The position numbers were made by a program, and so were the translations under genes. Positions 18,274 through 26,832 of a stretch of DNA of 64,000 nt are shown here, one piece after another. The number at the start of each line of letters is the position of its first letter. Within the stretch, counting starts at the first letter, position 1. Source of the DNA: Segetibacter aerophilus (GTDB lineage Bacteria; Bacteroidota; Bacteroidia; Chitinophagales; Chitinophagaceae); the NCBI RefSeq assembly GCF_007991655.1, contig NZ_BJYT01000006.1:1-64000 (forward strand), written 5' to 3'. The notes below the pieces were generated by a model, which did no database searches, had not been told where the DNA came from, and worked only from the letters and a program-made list of their open reading frames with translations.

Positions 18274-18870
18274 CTAATTATGTTCAGATCCTACCAGCCT
18301 CGATTGTCCTTCATTGTAACACTTTCGGCATCTTGGTTCATATACATCTTGTTCGCCTAATAACACCTGGCCTTCTTCTGCCGATTTGCGATAAGAAATG
18401 TTTGCAAGATGACCGCACCTTACACAGATCGCATGAAGCTTTGTAATAAAATCAGCAATTGCAAGCAGCTTTGGCATTTGCCCAAATGGTCGTCCTTTGA
18501 AATCCATGTCGAGACCTGCCACGATCACGCGAATGCCTTTCAACGCCAGTTTTTCGCAGACATTAATAATTTCATCGTCAAAAAATTGAGCTTCATCAAT
18601 TCCTACAATGTCAACGTCGTTTGCCAGCAATAAAATGGTTTGTGAATTATCGATTGGAGTAGAATGTATAGAATTTGAATCATGACTTACTACATCAGTT
18701 TCGTCGTAACGGACATCAATAGCAGGTTTAAAAATTTCGACTTTCAGGTTAGCAATTTTGGCTCTTTTTAATCTTCTGATGAGTTCTTCGGTTTTTCCAC
18801 TGAACATGCTGCCGCAAATTACTTCGATCCAACCACGCCGTTCACCTGAAATATTCGGTTCAATAAACAT
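18274..18870 (-). CDS. tdk: Thymidine kinase (type II)
   Basis: Phosphorylates thymidine in nucleotide salvage. The 198-residue protein has the P-loop [14 protein letters not shown], the catalytic-glutamate motif [12 protein letters not shown] and a zinc-binding domain with CVRCGH and CRKC cysteine pairs. These match the small tetrameric TK1-like enzymes. The ATG at 18870 fits the family start. It is divergent from the unknown gene at 18956 across 85 bp. Confidence 0.96.
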   Translation of the reverse strand: MFIEPNISGERRGWIEVICGSMFSGKTEELIRRLKRAKIANLKVEIFKPAIDVRYDETDVVSHDSNSIHSTPIDNSQTILLLANDVDIVGIDEAQFFDDEIINVCEKLALKGIRVIVAGLDMDFKGRPFGQMPKLLAIADFITKLHAICVRCGHLANISYRKSAEEGQVLLGEQDVYEPRCRKCYNEGQSRLVGSEHN

Positions 18871-18955
18871 TCTTAATATAACTTGTTGTTGTACGCAAAG
18901 AGTTAGTAATTTTAAATTTTATAACTCTAACGAAACTTCAAAAGTATATTTTCCG

Positions 18956-19759
18956 ATGGAAAGAGTGGGCGTTTTGGTAAATAAATTGCAGGAGCAGCTA
19001 TCGCAGAAAGCAGATGTACAGAACATGCTTGTTACAGCCCAGTTACTACACAATGAATTGTTGATTGCCGTTAGTCAGTCTAGCGAAATTCAAAATAAAA
19101 AGGTTTCAGTGAGCGTACCTGGCGCTGCCGTTATAAACGCTGAAGCTCTTCCTAATTTATCCACTGAAGATCTATATAAGCCTGTTGCCAGGCCAGAGCC
19201 GGAACCTGAACCTGTGGCTGAACCAACGCCTGTACCTGAGTCTCCGTTGCCTGAACCAGCCCCAATGCCAACGCCAAGACCTGAACCGGAGCCCATACCG
19301 CATTTTGTAGAGCAAAAGCCATGGCACCAGGTTTTCCCATCGCAGGAAGATAAAAGAAGTCCGTGGGCTTTAGACCCTGTTTTAGAAGTGCCCACGTTAG
19401 CTCATCAACAGAAAGCTGGCTACGAGTTGAATGATACGATGGTGGCAGAAGGAACGGCCGCCTCTTTAAATGACAAACTGAAGCAGAATAAAGCAGAGAT
19501 GAGCTCAGTTTTGCAGGAAGCACCTATCCGCGATTTGAAAAAAGCTATTAGCATCAATGACAGGCATCGGTTTATCAGCGAACTTTTTAGGGGCGATGAG
19601 ACGATGTATGAGCGCTCCATTAAGACCATTAACACCTTCCACATTTTTGCCGAGGCCGAGTTTTGGATTCAGCGTGAGCTTAAGGTAAAGCTGGGCTGGG
19701 ATACCTCGCTTGAACTTGTAAAAACTTTTGATCAATTGGTTAAGAGGCGATTTTCATAA
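18956..19759 (+). CDS. Unknown protein with Pro/Glu-rich linker
   Basis: A 267-residue protein with three parts. The N-terminal segment (about 1-75) looks helical (VNKLQEQLSQKADVQNML). A strongly biased linker of Pro-Glu dipeptides follows (about 75-125, e.g. PEPEPEPVAEPTPVPE). The C-terminal domain (about 185-267) contains INDRHRFISELFRGDE and LKVKLGWD. No signal peptide or membrane helix. The open frame extends upstream to 18758, but ATG 18956 avoids overlap with tdk. The family is not recognised by name; proteins of this shape occur in Bacteroidota. Its 3' end overlaps waaA tail-to-tail by 28 bp. Confidence 0.8.
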   Translation: MERVGVLVNKLQEQLSQKADVQNMLVTAQLLHNELLIAVSQSSEIQNKKVSVSVPGAAVINAEALPNLSTEDLYKPVARPEPEPEPVAEPTPVPESPLPEPAPMPTPRPEPEPIPHFVEQKPWHQVFPSQEDKRSPWALDPVLEVPTLAHQQKAGYELNDTMVAEGTAASLNDKLKQNKAEMSSVLQEAPIRDLKKAISINDRHRFISELFRGDETMYERSIKTINTFHIFAEAEFWIQRELKVKLGWDTSLELVKTFDQLVKRRFS

Positions 19760-20985
19760 ATGAACTGAAGTATTTTTTCCGTCGACCCCTTTTTGCTATA
19801 AACATATTGCAGAGCGCTTTGAGCTTTTTCAGCATATTTTTCATTATTCTTTAAAAGGGTGTCGAGGGTTGTTTCTAGCTCCAGCCCATTTTTTATACTA
19901 ATACCGCCACCACTTTCAACCAGTTCAATTGCTTCATTAAATTTTGAGTATTCCGGTCCGTAGATAACCGGTTTTCCGTAGACTGCAGCTTCTAATACGT
20001 TGTGCACTCCATCTGCTCCAAACCCTCCGCCAACATAAGCAATGGTAGCATACTTATACAGTCGGCTAAGCATTCCAATATTATCAATGATAATAGTATT
20101 GATTTTAGTTGGAGGCAAAGTGCTGTTAAGGGCTGAGAACAATGTGGAGTTTTTGTATAGTTTCAAGCATTCCTGCAGTCGCTCTTTACTGATGTCATGA
20201 GGCGCAATAATGAATTTCAGAGCACTTTTGGAATTAACATAATGAGCTAATTCTCTATCATCTTCTGACCAAGTACTGCCAGCAACAATCACGTTCGAAC
20301 CCTGACAAAAATTTTCAACTGAAGCAATTGGTTGAAAGCTTTCTGCAATTTCAATTACCCTGTCAAATCGGGTGTCTCCCGATAAGGTTACATTTTCAGT
20401 ATAGCCTATCGTATTAAGCAAACCAATTGATTGGTTATTTTGAACAAAAAGATGCGTAAAGCAAGTCAACATGCTTCTATGAAAGCTTCCGTAGTTTAAA
20501 AAGAAAGGTTGGCTTTTTCTAAAAATAGCAGAAATAAGCAGTAAAGGAATGTTCCTTCTTTTTGCCCCGGAGAGATAATAATACCAAAACTCATATTTTA
20601 CAAAGACAATCAATTGAGGCTTTACAATATCATAGAATTGCGCGGCGTTTTTTTTACTATCAGAGGGCAGGTAAAAAATGTAATCTGCTCCTGCATAATC
20701 TTTTCTTACTTCATATCCTGACGGAGAAAAAAAGGTAAGTAGTATTTTATACGAAGGAAAGTGTGATTTGATTTTCTCTAGTAGTGGTCTTCCTTGTTCA
20801 AATTCTCCGAGAGAAGAGCAATGCATCCAAACTATCTTGTCGCTTACATTGATTGTTTCCCGCATTTTTAGCAGCACTCCTTCCCGTCCACTCACCCAAA
20901 GTCTTGCTTTCGGATTAAAAGGTGAAACAACTTTTATCACGAAAGGATAAAGCCCTGTAAAGATTTGATAGAGAAGTTTTCCCAC
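19732..20985 (-). CDS. waaA: 3-deoxy-D-manno-octulosonic acid transferase
   Basis: Transfers Kdo from CMP-Kdo to lipid A precursor at the inner membrane. The 417-residue protein has an N-terminal membrane anchor (about 1-25) and the catalytic region WMHCSSLGEFEQGRPLL with the essential glutamate. VIVAGSTWSEDD opens the C-terminal GT-B domain, and GGGFGADGVHNVLEAAVYGKPVIYG forms the donor-binding segment. The length and blocks are as expected for KdtA/WaaA. It is divergent from the nucleotide-sugar operon at 21.1 kb. Confidence 0.95.
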   Translation of the reverse strand: MGKLLYQIFTGLYPFVIKVVSPFNPKARLWVSGREGVLLKMRETINVSDKIVWMHCSSLGEFEQGRPLLEKIKSHFPSYKILLTFFSPSGYEVRKDYAGADYIFYLPSDSKKNAAQFYDIVKPQLIVFVKYEFWYYYLSGAKRRNIPLLLISAIFRKSQPFFLNYGSFHRSMLTCFTHLFVQNNQSIGLLNTIGYTENVTLSGDTRFDRVIEIAESFQPIASVENFCQGSNVIVAGSTWSEDDRELAHYVNSKSALKFIIAPHDISKERLQECLKLYKNSTLFSALNSTLPPTKINTIIIDNIGMLSRLYKYATIAYVGGGFGADGVHNVLEAAVYGKPVIYGPEYSKFNEAIELVESGGGISIKNGLELETTLDTLLKNNEKYAEKAQSALQYVYSKKGSTEKILQFIYENRLLTN

Positions 20986-21065
20986 TGTTCACTGGATGGT
21001 TTCCAGCAAAAATAAACCTTCCCCCACCGAATATTCGGGCAAGTGTGCTAAAAGGCTTTTTAATG

Positions 21066-21073
21066 TAGCTTTG
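21066..21073 (+). promoter_or_regulatory. -7 element TAGCTTTG upstream of DegT gene
   Basis: TAGCTTTG matches TAnnTTTG and lies 21 nt before ATG 21095. It supports that start over the longer open frame beginning at 20996. No clear -33 box is seen. Confidence 0.4.
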
Positions 21074-21094
21074 CCCGCATCCAAAAAACGAGAT

Positions 21095-22225
21095 ATGAGG
21101 CCAATACAAATGGTGGATACTAAGACTCAATACCAAAAAATTAAAGACCAGGTAGACACGGGTATTCACAAAGTTCTCGATAGCGCCGCATATATCAACG
21201 GCACTCCAGTTCGTGAGTTTGCAAAAAATCTTTCTCTATATCTTAACGTCAACCATACCATCACTTGTGCCAATGGAACAGATGCATTGCAGATAGCAAT
21301 GATGGCGCTGGGGCTGGAGGCTGGTGACGAAGTAATTACTCCTTCTTTCACTTATGTCGCCACCACCGAAGTGGTAGCTTTGCTTAAATTAAAGCCGGTT
21401 TTTGTTGAAGTAGATAAGGCAACTTTTAATATTGATCCTGTTGCCATAGAGGCGGCTATCACGCCAAGAACAAAAGCGATTGTGCCGGTACATTTATATG
21501 GACAGGCAGCGAACATGGAAGAAATTATGGCAATAGCATCGAGGCATAATTTGTTCGTTATAGAAGACAATGCGCAGGCGATCGGATGTAATTATACGCT
21601 GTCTAATGGTACAGTAAAAAAGACCGGAACCATGGGCACGATTGGAACGACCTCGTTCTATCCTTCTAAAAATTTAGGCGCTTACGGAGACGGCGGAGCC
21701 ATTTTCACTAACGATGATGTGCTTGCAGAAAAATTACAGATGATTGCAAATCATGGCCAAAAAGTTCGATACTACCACGAGATGGTCGGCTGTAATTCAA
21801 GACTTGATTCGATGCAGGCGGCAGTGTTGAATGTGAAGTTGAAATACCTTGACGAATACATTACAGCAAGGCAAAAAGCGGCTGCATTTTATGATAACGC
21901 CTTTGCTTCCGTTGAAAACATTACGGTACCTAAAACTGCTCATTTCACTAATCACGTTTATCACCAGTATACAATATTGGTAGAAGGTGTGGACAGGGAT
22001 GAGTTAAGCAAATACCTTTCTTCGGTACAAATTCCTTCGATGATTTACTACCCGGTGCCCGCACACCGGCAAAAGATGTTTGCTGCTTTTGGAGGAAGCG
22101 ATTACAATCTCCCAGTGACCGACTGGCTAACAGAAAGGGTCATTTCTTTACCTATGCATACTGAGTTGGATGAGGAGCAGTTGCAGTATGTAGCCGATCA
22201 TGTGCTTAAGTTTATAAACAAATAA
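21095..22225 (+). CDS. DegT/DnrJ/EryC1/StrS family sugar aminotransferase
   Basis: A 376-residue PLP-dependent enzyme that normally aminates a keto-sugar nucleotide. The PLP lysine is near 192 in SFYPSKNLGAYGDGG. ANGTDALQIAMMALGL, TPSFTYVATTEVV, VHLYGQAANM and IEDNAQAIG are standard family blocks. ATG 21095 was chosen because homology (IQMVDTKTQYQKIKDQ) starts there and a promoter element lies just before. It is followed by a UDP-sugar dehydrogenase and rfbD in the same direction. Substrate unknown; a UDP-linked 3-keto sugar is plausible from context. Confidence 0.92.
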   Translation: MRPIQMVDTKTQYQKIKDQVDTGIHKVLDSAAYINGTPVREFAKNLSLYLNVNHTITCANGTDALQIAMMALGLEAGDEVITPSFTYVATTEVVALLKLKPVFVEVDKATFNIDPVAIEAAITPRTKAIVPVHLYGQAANMEEIMAIASRHNLFVIEDNAQAIGCNYTLSNGTVKKTGTMGTIGTTSFYPSKNLGAYGDGGAIFTNDDVLAEKLQMIANHGQKVRYYHEMVGCNSRLDSMQAAVLNVKLKYLDEYITARQKAAAFYDNAFASVENITVPKTAHFTNHVYHQYTILVEGVDRDELSKYLSSVQIPSMIYYPVPAHRQKMFAAFGGSDYNLPVTDWLTERVISLPMHTELDEEQLQYVADHVLKFINK

Positions 22226-22295
22226 TAACAGGCTTTTAAAACCGTTTGATTGTAGTTATGACTTATAGAAATGCTCTTAATCTCTCTAAATAGAA

Positions 22296-23591
22296 ATGAA
22301 AATTTATTCATCCCTTGTAAATAAGGATGCAAAACTAGCTGTGATTGGGTTGGGGTATGTGGGTCTGCCAATAGCATTGGAGTTTGCGAAAAAGTTATCT
22401 GTAATTGGCTTCGACATAAATGAAGCACGTGTGCAGCAGATGCGCCAGGGCATCGACCCTAGTGGAGAAATGCAGGCAAAGAATTTCGAAAACACTGATA
22501 TTGTTTTTACCAGTTCTATCTCGGTGCTAAAGGAAGCGAGCTTTTTTATTGTGGCAGTACCAACGCCCGTTGACTCCCATAATGTTCCCGATCTCAGGCC
22601 TGTGCAAAAGGCTTCTGAGACAATTGGAAAAGTGATCAAAAAAGGAGATTATGTTGTTTATGAATTTACAGTTTACCCCGGTTGCACAGAAGAAGATTGT
22701 TTGCCCATAATACAGGAGCAAAGCGGACTGAAGATTTGCGAGGATTTCAAAATTGGCTATTCGCCTGAGAGAATAAATCCGGGGGATAAGAAAAATACTT
22801 TGTCCACGATTATAAAAGTTGTGTCAGGGTGCGATGAAGAGTCGAGGGAAGAGATCGCTAAACTATATGAACTGATCGTAAAAGTTGGAGTGCATCGCGC
22901 TTCTTCCATTAAGGTGGCCGAAGCTGCAAAAATTATTGAGAATACACAGCGCGATGTAAACATTGCTTTGATGAATGAGCTTTCTATCATTTTTGATAGA
23001 ATGGGCATAAATACCTTCGAAGTACTGGAGGCTGCAGGAACAAAATGGAATTTTTTAAAATTCTTTCCAGGCCTTGTTGGCGGACACTGCATTGGAGTCG
23101 ATCCTTATTACCTCACTTACAAAGCAGCGGAACTAGGTTTTAATTCAAGAGTCATTTTATCCGGCAGGTACATCAATGACAATATGGGAAATTACGTTTC
23201 TAAGAAAGTTATTCAACATGTAATAGCTCATTCAGATAATGTAAAGGAAGCAAAGGTGCTGGTGATGGGTGCTACTTTCAAGGAAAACGTAAGTGATATC
23301 CGAAATTCAAAAGTGATCGACGTGATTAAGACTTTAAAGTCATACTATTTGAATGTTTTTGTACACGATCCATCCGCAAACTCAGCTGAACTTGAAGAGG
23401 AATACGGCATTCATTTGACGAAAGAGTTAGACAACGATTACGATGTGGTGATGGTCAGCGTTCCGCACAATTCGTACGCTGATTACGACGATGCTTACTT
23501 TTCCTCCATTACAAAACATCACGCTTTAATTGCCGATTTAAAAGGTACTTACCGGAATAAAATAACGAGCAGAAAATACTGGAGTTTATAA
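22296..23591 (+). CDS. UDP-N-acetylhexosamine 6-dehydrogenase-like nucleotide-sugar dehydrogenase
   Basis: A 431-residue NAD-dependent enzyme oxidising C6 of a UDP-sugar to the uronate. The Rossmann start VIGLGYVGLPIALEFAKK, the central EFTVYPGCTEE and GYSPERINPGD blocks, and the catalytic Cys near 265 in GGHCIGVDPYYLTY match the TviB/WbpO-type branch, which acts on N-acetylhexosamines. The C-terminal KENVSDIRNSKVIDV domain closes the active site. It lies 70 bp after the aminotransferase and 9 bp before rfbD. The exact sugar cannot be read from the sequence. Confidence 0.9.
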   Translation: MKIYSSLVNKDAKLAVIGLGYVGLPIALEFAKKLSVIGFDINEARVQQMRQGIDPSGEMQAKNFENTDIVFTSSISVLKEASFFIVAVPTPVDSHNVPDLRPVQKASETIGKVIKKGDYVVYEFTVYPGCTEEDCLPIIQEQSGLKICEDFKIGYSPERINPGDKKNTLSTIIKVVSGCDEESREEIAKLYELIVKVGVHRASSIKVAEAAKIIENTQRDVNIALMNELSIIFDRMGINTFEVLEAAGTKWNFLKFFPGLVGGHCIGVDPYYLTYKAAELGFNSRVILSGRYINDNMGNYVSKKVIQHVIAHSDNVKEAKVLVMGATFKENVSDIRNSKVIDVIKTLKSYYLNVFVHDPSANSAELEEEYGIHLTKELDNDYDVVMVSVPHNSYADYDDAYFSSITKHHALIADLKGTYRNKITSRKYWSL

Positions 23592-23600
23592 TATAACAAT

Positions 23601-24461
23601 ATGGCAAAACCAATAGTGCTGGTAACCGGGCAAAACGGGCAGCTTGGAAATGAATTGAAGATTTTAGCGAAAAAGTATGATCAGTTCGATTATGTTTTTA
23701 CCGACGTAGCGGAGTTGGATATTACGGATGCAAAAAAAGTGAATGAGTTTTTCGACGAGTATAAACCTGTTTTATGCATTAACGCGGCGGCGTACACTGC
23801 TGTGGACAAAGCTGAAACCGAAAAAGAGTTGGCCTTGAAAATAAATGCCGAAGCCGTTGGCAACCTCGCTGAAAATTGTGCAAGAGTCAATACTCGCTTT
23901 ATACATGTATCCACTGACTATGTTTTCGATGGCACCGCAAACACTCCATACAAAGAAGATCATCCTGTGAGTCCGGTTAACTTTTATGGTGAAAGCAAAC
24001 TGAGAGGAGAGGAGGTTGCTTTGGAAAAATTGCCTTCAACCATCATCATTAGAACTTCGTGGGTCTACAGCTTCTTTGGAAACAACTTTGTGAAAACAAT
24101 GCTTCGCCTGATGAAAGAGCGCGACAGCATAAATGTAATTAACGACCAGTTTGGTTCTCCGACTTACGCTGCTGATCTTGCTGCTGCTATTATGAAACTT
24201 GCTTTAAATAAAGAAGTAGCCGGCGGAATTTACAATTTTTCAAATGAGGGAATTATTAGCTGGTACGATTTCGCGACAGCGATCCGGGATATGTCTGGGT
24301 TAGAGTGCAACGTGCAGCCTACTGATACTTCAGGTTATCCGACTCCTGCCAAAAGGCCTGGGTATTCTGCTATGAACAAAGAAAAGATTAAAGCGGTCGG
24401 CATCGAGTTAAAAGACTGGAAAGAAAGTTTAAAGGATTGTATCACCCTTTTGCAGAAATAG
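23601..24461 (+). CDS. rfbD: dTDP-4-dehydrorhamnose reductase
   Basis: The last enzyme of dTDP-L-rhamnose synthesis. The 286-residue SDR protein has VTGQNGQLGNELK (NADPH loop), DITDAKKVNEFFDEYKP, NAAAYTAVDKAE, HVSTDYVFDG and the YGESK catalytic tyrosine/lysine pair. It starts 9 bp after the UDP-sugar dehydrogenase stop and ends the operon before a strong terminator. rfbA, rfbB and rfbC are not in the window, so the rest of the pathway must be elsewhere. Confidence 0.94.
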   Translation: MAKPIVLVTGQNGQLGNELKILAKKYDQFDYVFTDVAELDITDAKKVNEFFDEYKPVLCINAAAYTAVDKAETEKELALKINAEAVGNLAENCARVNTRFIHVSTDYVFDGTANTPYKEDHPVSPVNFYGESKLRGEEVALEKLPSTIIIRTSWVYSFFGNNFVKTMLRLMKERDSINVINDQFGSPTYAADLAAAIMKLALNKEVAGGIYNFSNEGIISWYDFATAIRDMSGLECNVQPTDTSGYPTPAKRPGYSAMNKEKIKAVGIELKDWKESLKDCITLLQK

Positions 24462-24487
24462 CAAATGGGGTATAGACTTTAATATAG

Positions 24488-24523
24488 ATGCCGATACTTT
24501 TTTGAGTACCGGCATTTGTTTTT
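24488..24523 (+). terminator. Intrinsic terminator after rfbD
   Basis: Stem ATGCCGATAC/GTACCGGCAT (nine of ten paired), 8-nt loop, then TTTGTTTTT on the plus strand. Confidence 0.88.
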
Positions 24524-24530
24524 CATCGCG

Positions 24531-24557
24531 TCAGCGTTGCGTCGCAATCCGTTCATC
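24531..24557 (-). repeat. Dispersed palindromic repeat, copy 5 (subtype B)
   Basis: Core TGCGTCGCA at 24538-24546 with the arm ATCCGTTCATC, the reverse complement of the GATGAACG arm. It sits between the rfbD terminator and the convergent hom gene. Confidence 0.7.
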
Positions 24558-24570
24558 TATGGTACTTCTA

Positions 24571-25827
24571 TTACACTATGCCTGCAAGTTCTAAACTTCT
24601 TTTCTTCAGCTTTATCACCTCAAAATCTTCGATAATAGGCTCTGTTGCCAACACAAGAGAAGTTTTGTTTTCCTTCCACCAACTATTATTTCGCAGTTCA
24701 CCAACATGCAATACACCTACTAAATATTTTCTTTCAGCTTCCGCATGCCATTCTTCAATCCATTCAAATTTTTCTCTTGGTATGTAAGCCCAATCATCAA
24801 AGCTTACATACACCTTCACGTAAAAGTCGTTGGTTAGCTCGTTTGGCTGGTGATGATACAGCTTCTTGTATTCGTACTTGTAATCGTAGCGCAAAGCAGA
24901 AAGGTCACTCAGCACGGCCGAGGCCGTAGGAAAACTTCCTGCTCCTTTACCGTAGAAAAACTGCTTATCGGCAAAACCGCTTTCAATTACCACCCCGTTG
25001 TATTGGTATTTGACGAAAGAAAGCGCATCGTCGTGTTTTACAAATTGCGGTAATACAAAGGCAGCCACCTTACCGTTTTTCAATTTCTTAGCCTGCGCGA
25101 CCAACTTAATATCTACCTGTTTTTCTTTCGCAACAATAGCATCGCCAAGTTGAATATTTTGAATACCACTAAATAAGATGTTGTTAGGATGTTCGACAAT
25201 TCCATAAGCATGGTTTAATAAGATACTCCACTTGTTTACCGCGTCGTAACCCTCGACATCTAAAGCAGGATTGCTTTCCGCAAAACCCAATTGTTGGGCC
25301 AGCATAAGGGCTTCTTTAAAATCAAGCCTGTCCTCGAACATCTTCGAAAGAATGAAGTTGGTGGAACCGTTTATAATTCCTTTTATAGAGTGTAAAAGAT
25401 CGTTATCGTAATATTCCTCCAGGTTACGAATAACAGGAATACTTGCACAAGCGGCGGCCTCATAAAGGAAAGGTAAACCGGTCTGTTGTTGTAACTCAAG
25501 TATTTGGGGCAGGTGGTCGGCAATCATTTTTTTGCTTGCGCTAACCACTGCTTTCCCATTCCGCAACGCAGTTGATACAATTTCAAAAGCTGCTTCAGGA
25601 TCGTCGATAACTTCTACAATCACGTTTATATCTTCATCAAAAAGCAGGTCTTCTTTATTCGACGTGAACAATTCACTCGGCGCATTTCTTTTTTTTCCGG
25701 GGTGCTTAATACAAACCTTCTTTATTTGAGCTTTTAATGAGGGAGTTTGGTTTAAAACTTTATACAACCCTTCTCCAACAACACCAAATCCAAAAATTCC
25801 AATAGTAAGACTTTTGTGAGCTTCCAT
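24571..25827 (-). CDS. hom: Homoserine dehydrogenase
   Basis: NAD(P)-dependent reduction of aspartate semialdehyde to homoserine. The 418-residue protein has the Rossmann start IGIFGFGVVGEGLYKVL, SASKKMIADHLPQILEL, the substrate block GIINGSTNFILSKMFE and FAESNPALDVEGYDAVNKW with the catalytic lysine. YGKGAGSFPTASAVLSDL completes the fold. A C-terminal region of about 100 residues follows; I cannot assign it with certainty as an ACT domain. Upstream on its mRNA are a SAM-I riboswitch and a terminator, so its expression should fall when S-adenosylmethionine is abundant. This ties it to methionine rather than threonine supply. Confidence 0.93.
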   Translation of the reverse strand: MEAHKSLTIGIFGFGVVGEGLYKVLNQTPSLKAQIKKVCIKHPGKKRNAPSELFTSNKEDLLFDEDINVIVEVIDDPEAAFEIVSTALRNGKAVVSASKKMIADHLPQILELQQQTGLPFLYEAAACASIPVIRNLEEYYDNDLLHSIKGIINGSTNFILSKMFEDRLDFKEALMLAQQLGFAESNPALDVEGYDAVNKWSILLNHAYGIVEHPNNILFSGIQNIQLGDAIVAKEKQVDIKLVAQAKKLKNGKVAAFVLPQFVKHDDALSFVKYQYNGVVIESGFADKQFFYGKGAGSFPTASAVLSDLSALRYDYKYEYKKLYHHQPNELTNDFYVKVYVSFDDWAYIPREKFEWIEEWHAEAERKYLVGVLHVGELRNNSWWKENKTSLVLATEPIIEDFEVIKLKKRSLELAGIV

Positions 25828-25899
25828 GCTTGCTTAAATTTTTACTTTTTTCGCTATTAACACCTAGAAAGAGACAAAGAAGGCCAGGTAAGGCTAAAC

Positions 25900-25930
25900 A
25901 AAAAAAGCCCTCCGTAAACGATGAGCTTTA
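25900..25930 (-). terminator. Riboswitch-controlled intrinsic terminator in hom leader
   Basis: On the minus strand AAAGCTC pairs with GGGCTTT across a loop and is followed by a run of seven T residues. It lies about 40 nt after the SAM-I aptamer and about 70 nt before the hom ATG, the position of an expression platform. The segment AUGAGU just after the aptamer could pair with GCUCAU in the 5' arm as an antiterminator; that pairing is inferred and short. Confidence 0.85.
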
Positions 25931-25967
25931 TATATTTTAATACCGTAGATTATTAAAACTTACTCAT

Positions 25968-26078
25968 GCTTATCTCTCCCGTTTGCGGGATGGAGTTGGC
26001 ACCTTCTTACAAATAGAGTGAGATGTAAGGGTTGCCAAGGCTTCAAAGGGCCATCACCCTCTGCCTTTCTTGATAAGT
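25968..26078 (-). promoter_or_regulatory. SAM-I (S-box) riboswitch aptamer
   Basis: Read on the minus strand, the closing helix P1 pairs CTTATCA with GATAAG. The S-box conserved core is intact: AAGGCAGAGGGTGATGGCCC (k-turn region), TGAAGCC, TGGCAACC, and AAGGTGCCAACTCC later in the fold, ending GGGAGAGATAAGC. Spacing and order match the SAM-I class that binds S-adenosylmethionine. With the terminator at 25900-25930 it should switch off hom transcription when SAM is high. Confidence 0.96.
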
Positions 26079-26400
26079 GTTTTTAAGAACTGCTGCAAAA
26101 GTAAGAGGGGCGAAAGCAAAAAACAAATAAATAAGCGAAGTTGAAGTACGCCTAAACTTGGAACCGTTTTTCTAGACTCTCTAAAAATGACTTCTTTTGG
26201 TTTCTTTATAACTCGTTTTGATTCAAGCCACTATACTACTGTTAACAGGCTTTAACAATGCGAGGAATTTTTTCTACTATTTACTTTATCAAGTGCTTCT
26301 TATCTGGTTAGAAGTAGTCCTAATGCTCCTTTTCCATTGAAAATCAAAATGGTATTAAAATTGAAATTCTTATTGATACTAATACAGCGTACAAAAAATT
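26079..26400. other. AT-rich upstream region between hom leader and GT4 operon
   Basis: This divergent gap holds the hom promoter and the promoter of the 26401/GT4 transcript. I find no clean TTTG...TAnnTTTG pair and no dispersed-repeat copy. Base composition is visibly more AT-rich than the flanking genes. Confidence 0.3.
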
Positions 26401-26832
26401 ATGACAATTGAGTTAATGGAGGAAACAAAAATTAAAAGATCCGGGTGCAACAATGATAACTGGTTTTTTGTAAACTCTTTTAGCTTAAATAGTAACAAGA
26501 ATAATTCCCATCCAACCCTAGAATCAATATCTTCTTCGGGTGCTTCGTCAACTCCAATTTCCTTTAAAAGAATAAGGAGAGAACAAAAGTTAAAAAACCT
26601 GGTTTTGAGAAAAATAGAATGCTACGTCTATTCTATTTACAAACAGTTTAAGTCTGTTTTTGGGCTGGTAAATTACTTTCTAACTTTCTCATTATCATTA
26701 TTTAAACTAATATATCCCCAAGCATGGAAAACTATTTTTGTTCACTATATTGAAAAAAGTAATTTGTTGGTAAGATCGGATAATAATACAGTGTTTTCTT
26801 CATCGAAAAGACTGCAAACAACTACTATATGA
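26401..26832 (+). CDS. Unknown AT-rich ORF coupled to a glycosyltransferase
   Basis: An open frame of 143 codons, rich in Ser, Asn and Lys, with no recognised domain. A moderately hydrophobic stretch lies at about 85-105 (FGLVNYFLTFSLSLFKLIY). It overlaps the next gene in an ATGA, so translation could be coupled. A frame this long is unlikely by chance in such AT-rich sequence, but composition is unlike its neighbours and I cannot name a family. It may be a real small protein, a degraded gene, or a leader. Confidence 0.4.
   Translation: MTIELMEETKIKRSGCNNDNWFFVNSFSLNSNKNNSHPTLESISSSGASSTPISFKRIRREQKLKNLVLRKIECYVYSIYKQFKSVFGLVNYFLTFSLSLFKLIYPQAWKTIFVHYIEKSNLLVRSDNNTVFSSSKRLQTTTI

Noticed and set aside
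25828-26400. tRNA, small RNA gene or CRISPR in the large hom/GT4 gap
   Set aside because: The structured part is fully explained by the SAM-I riboswitch and terminator; no cloverleaf, GTTCGA arm or spaced direct repeats are seen.
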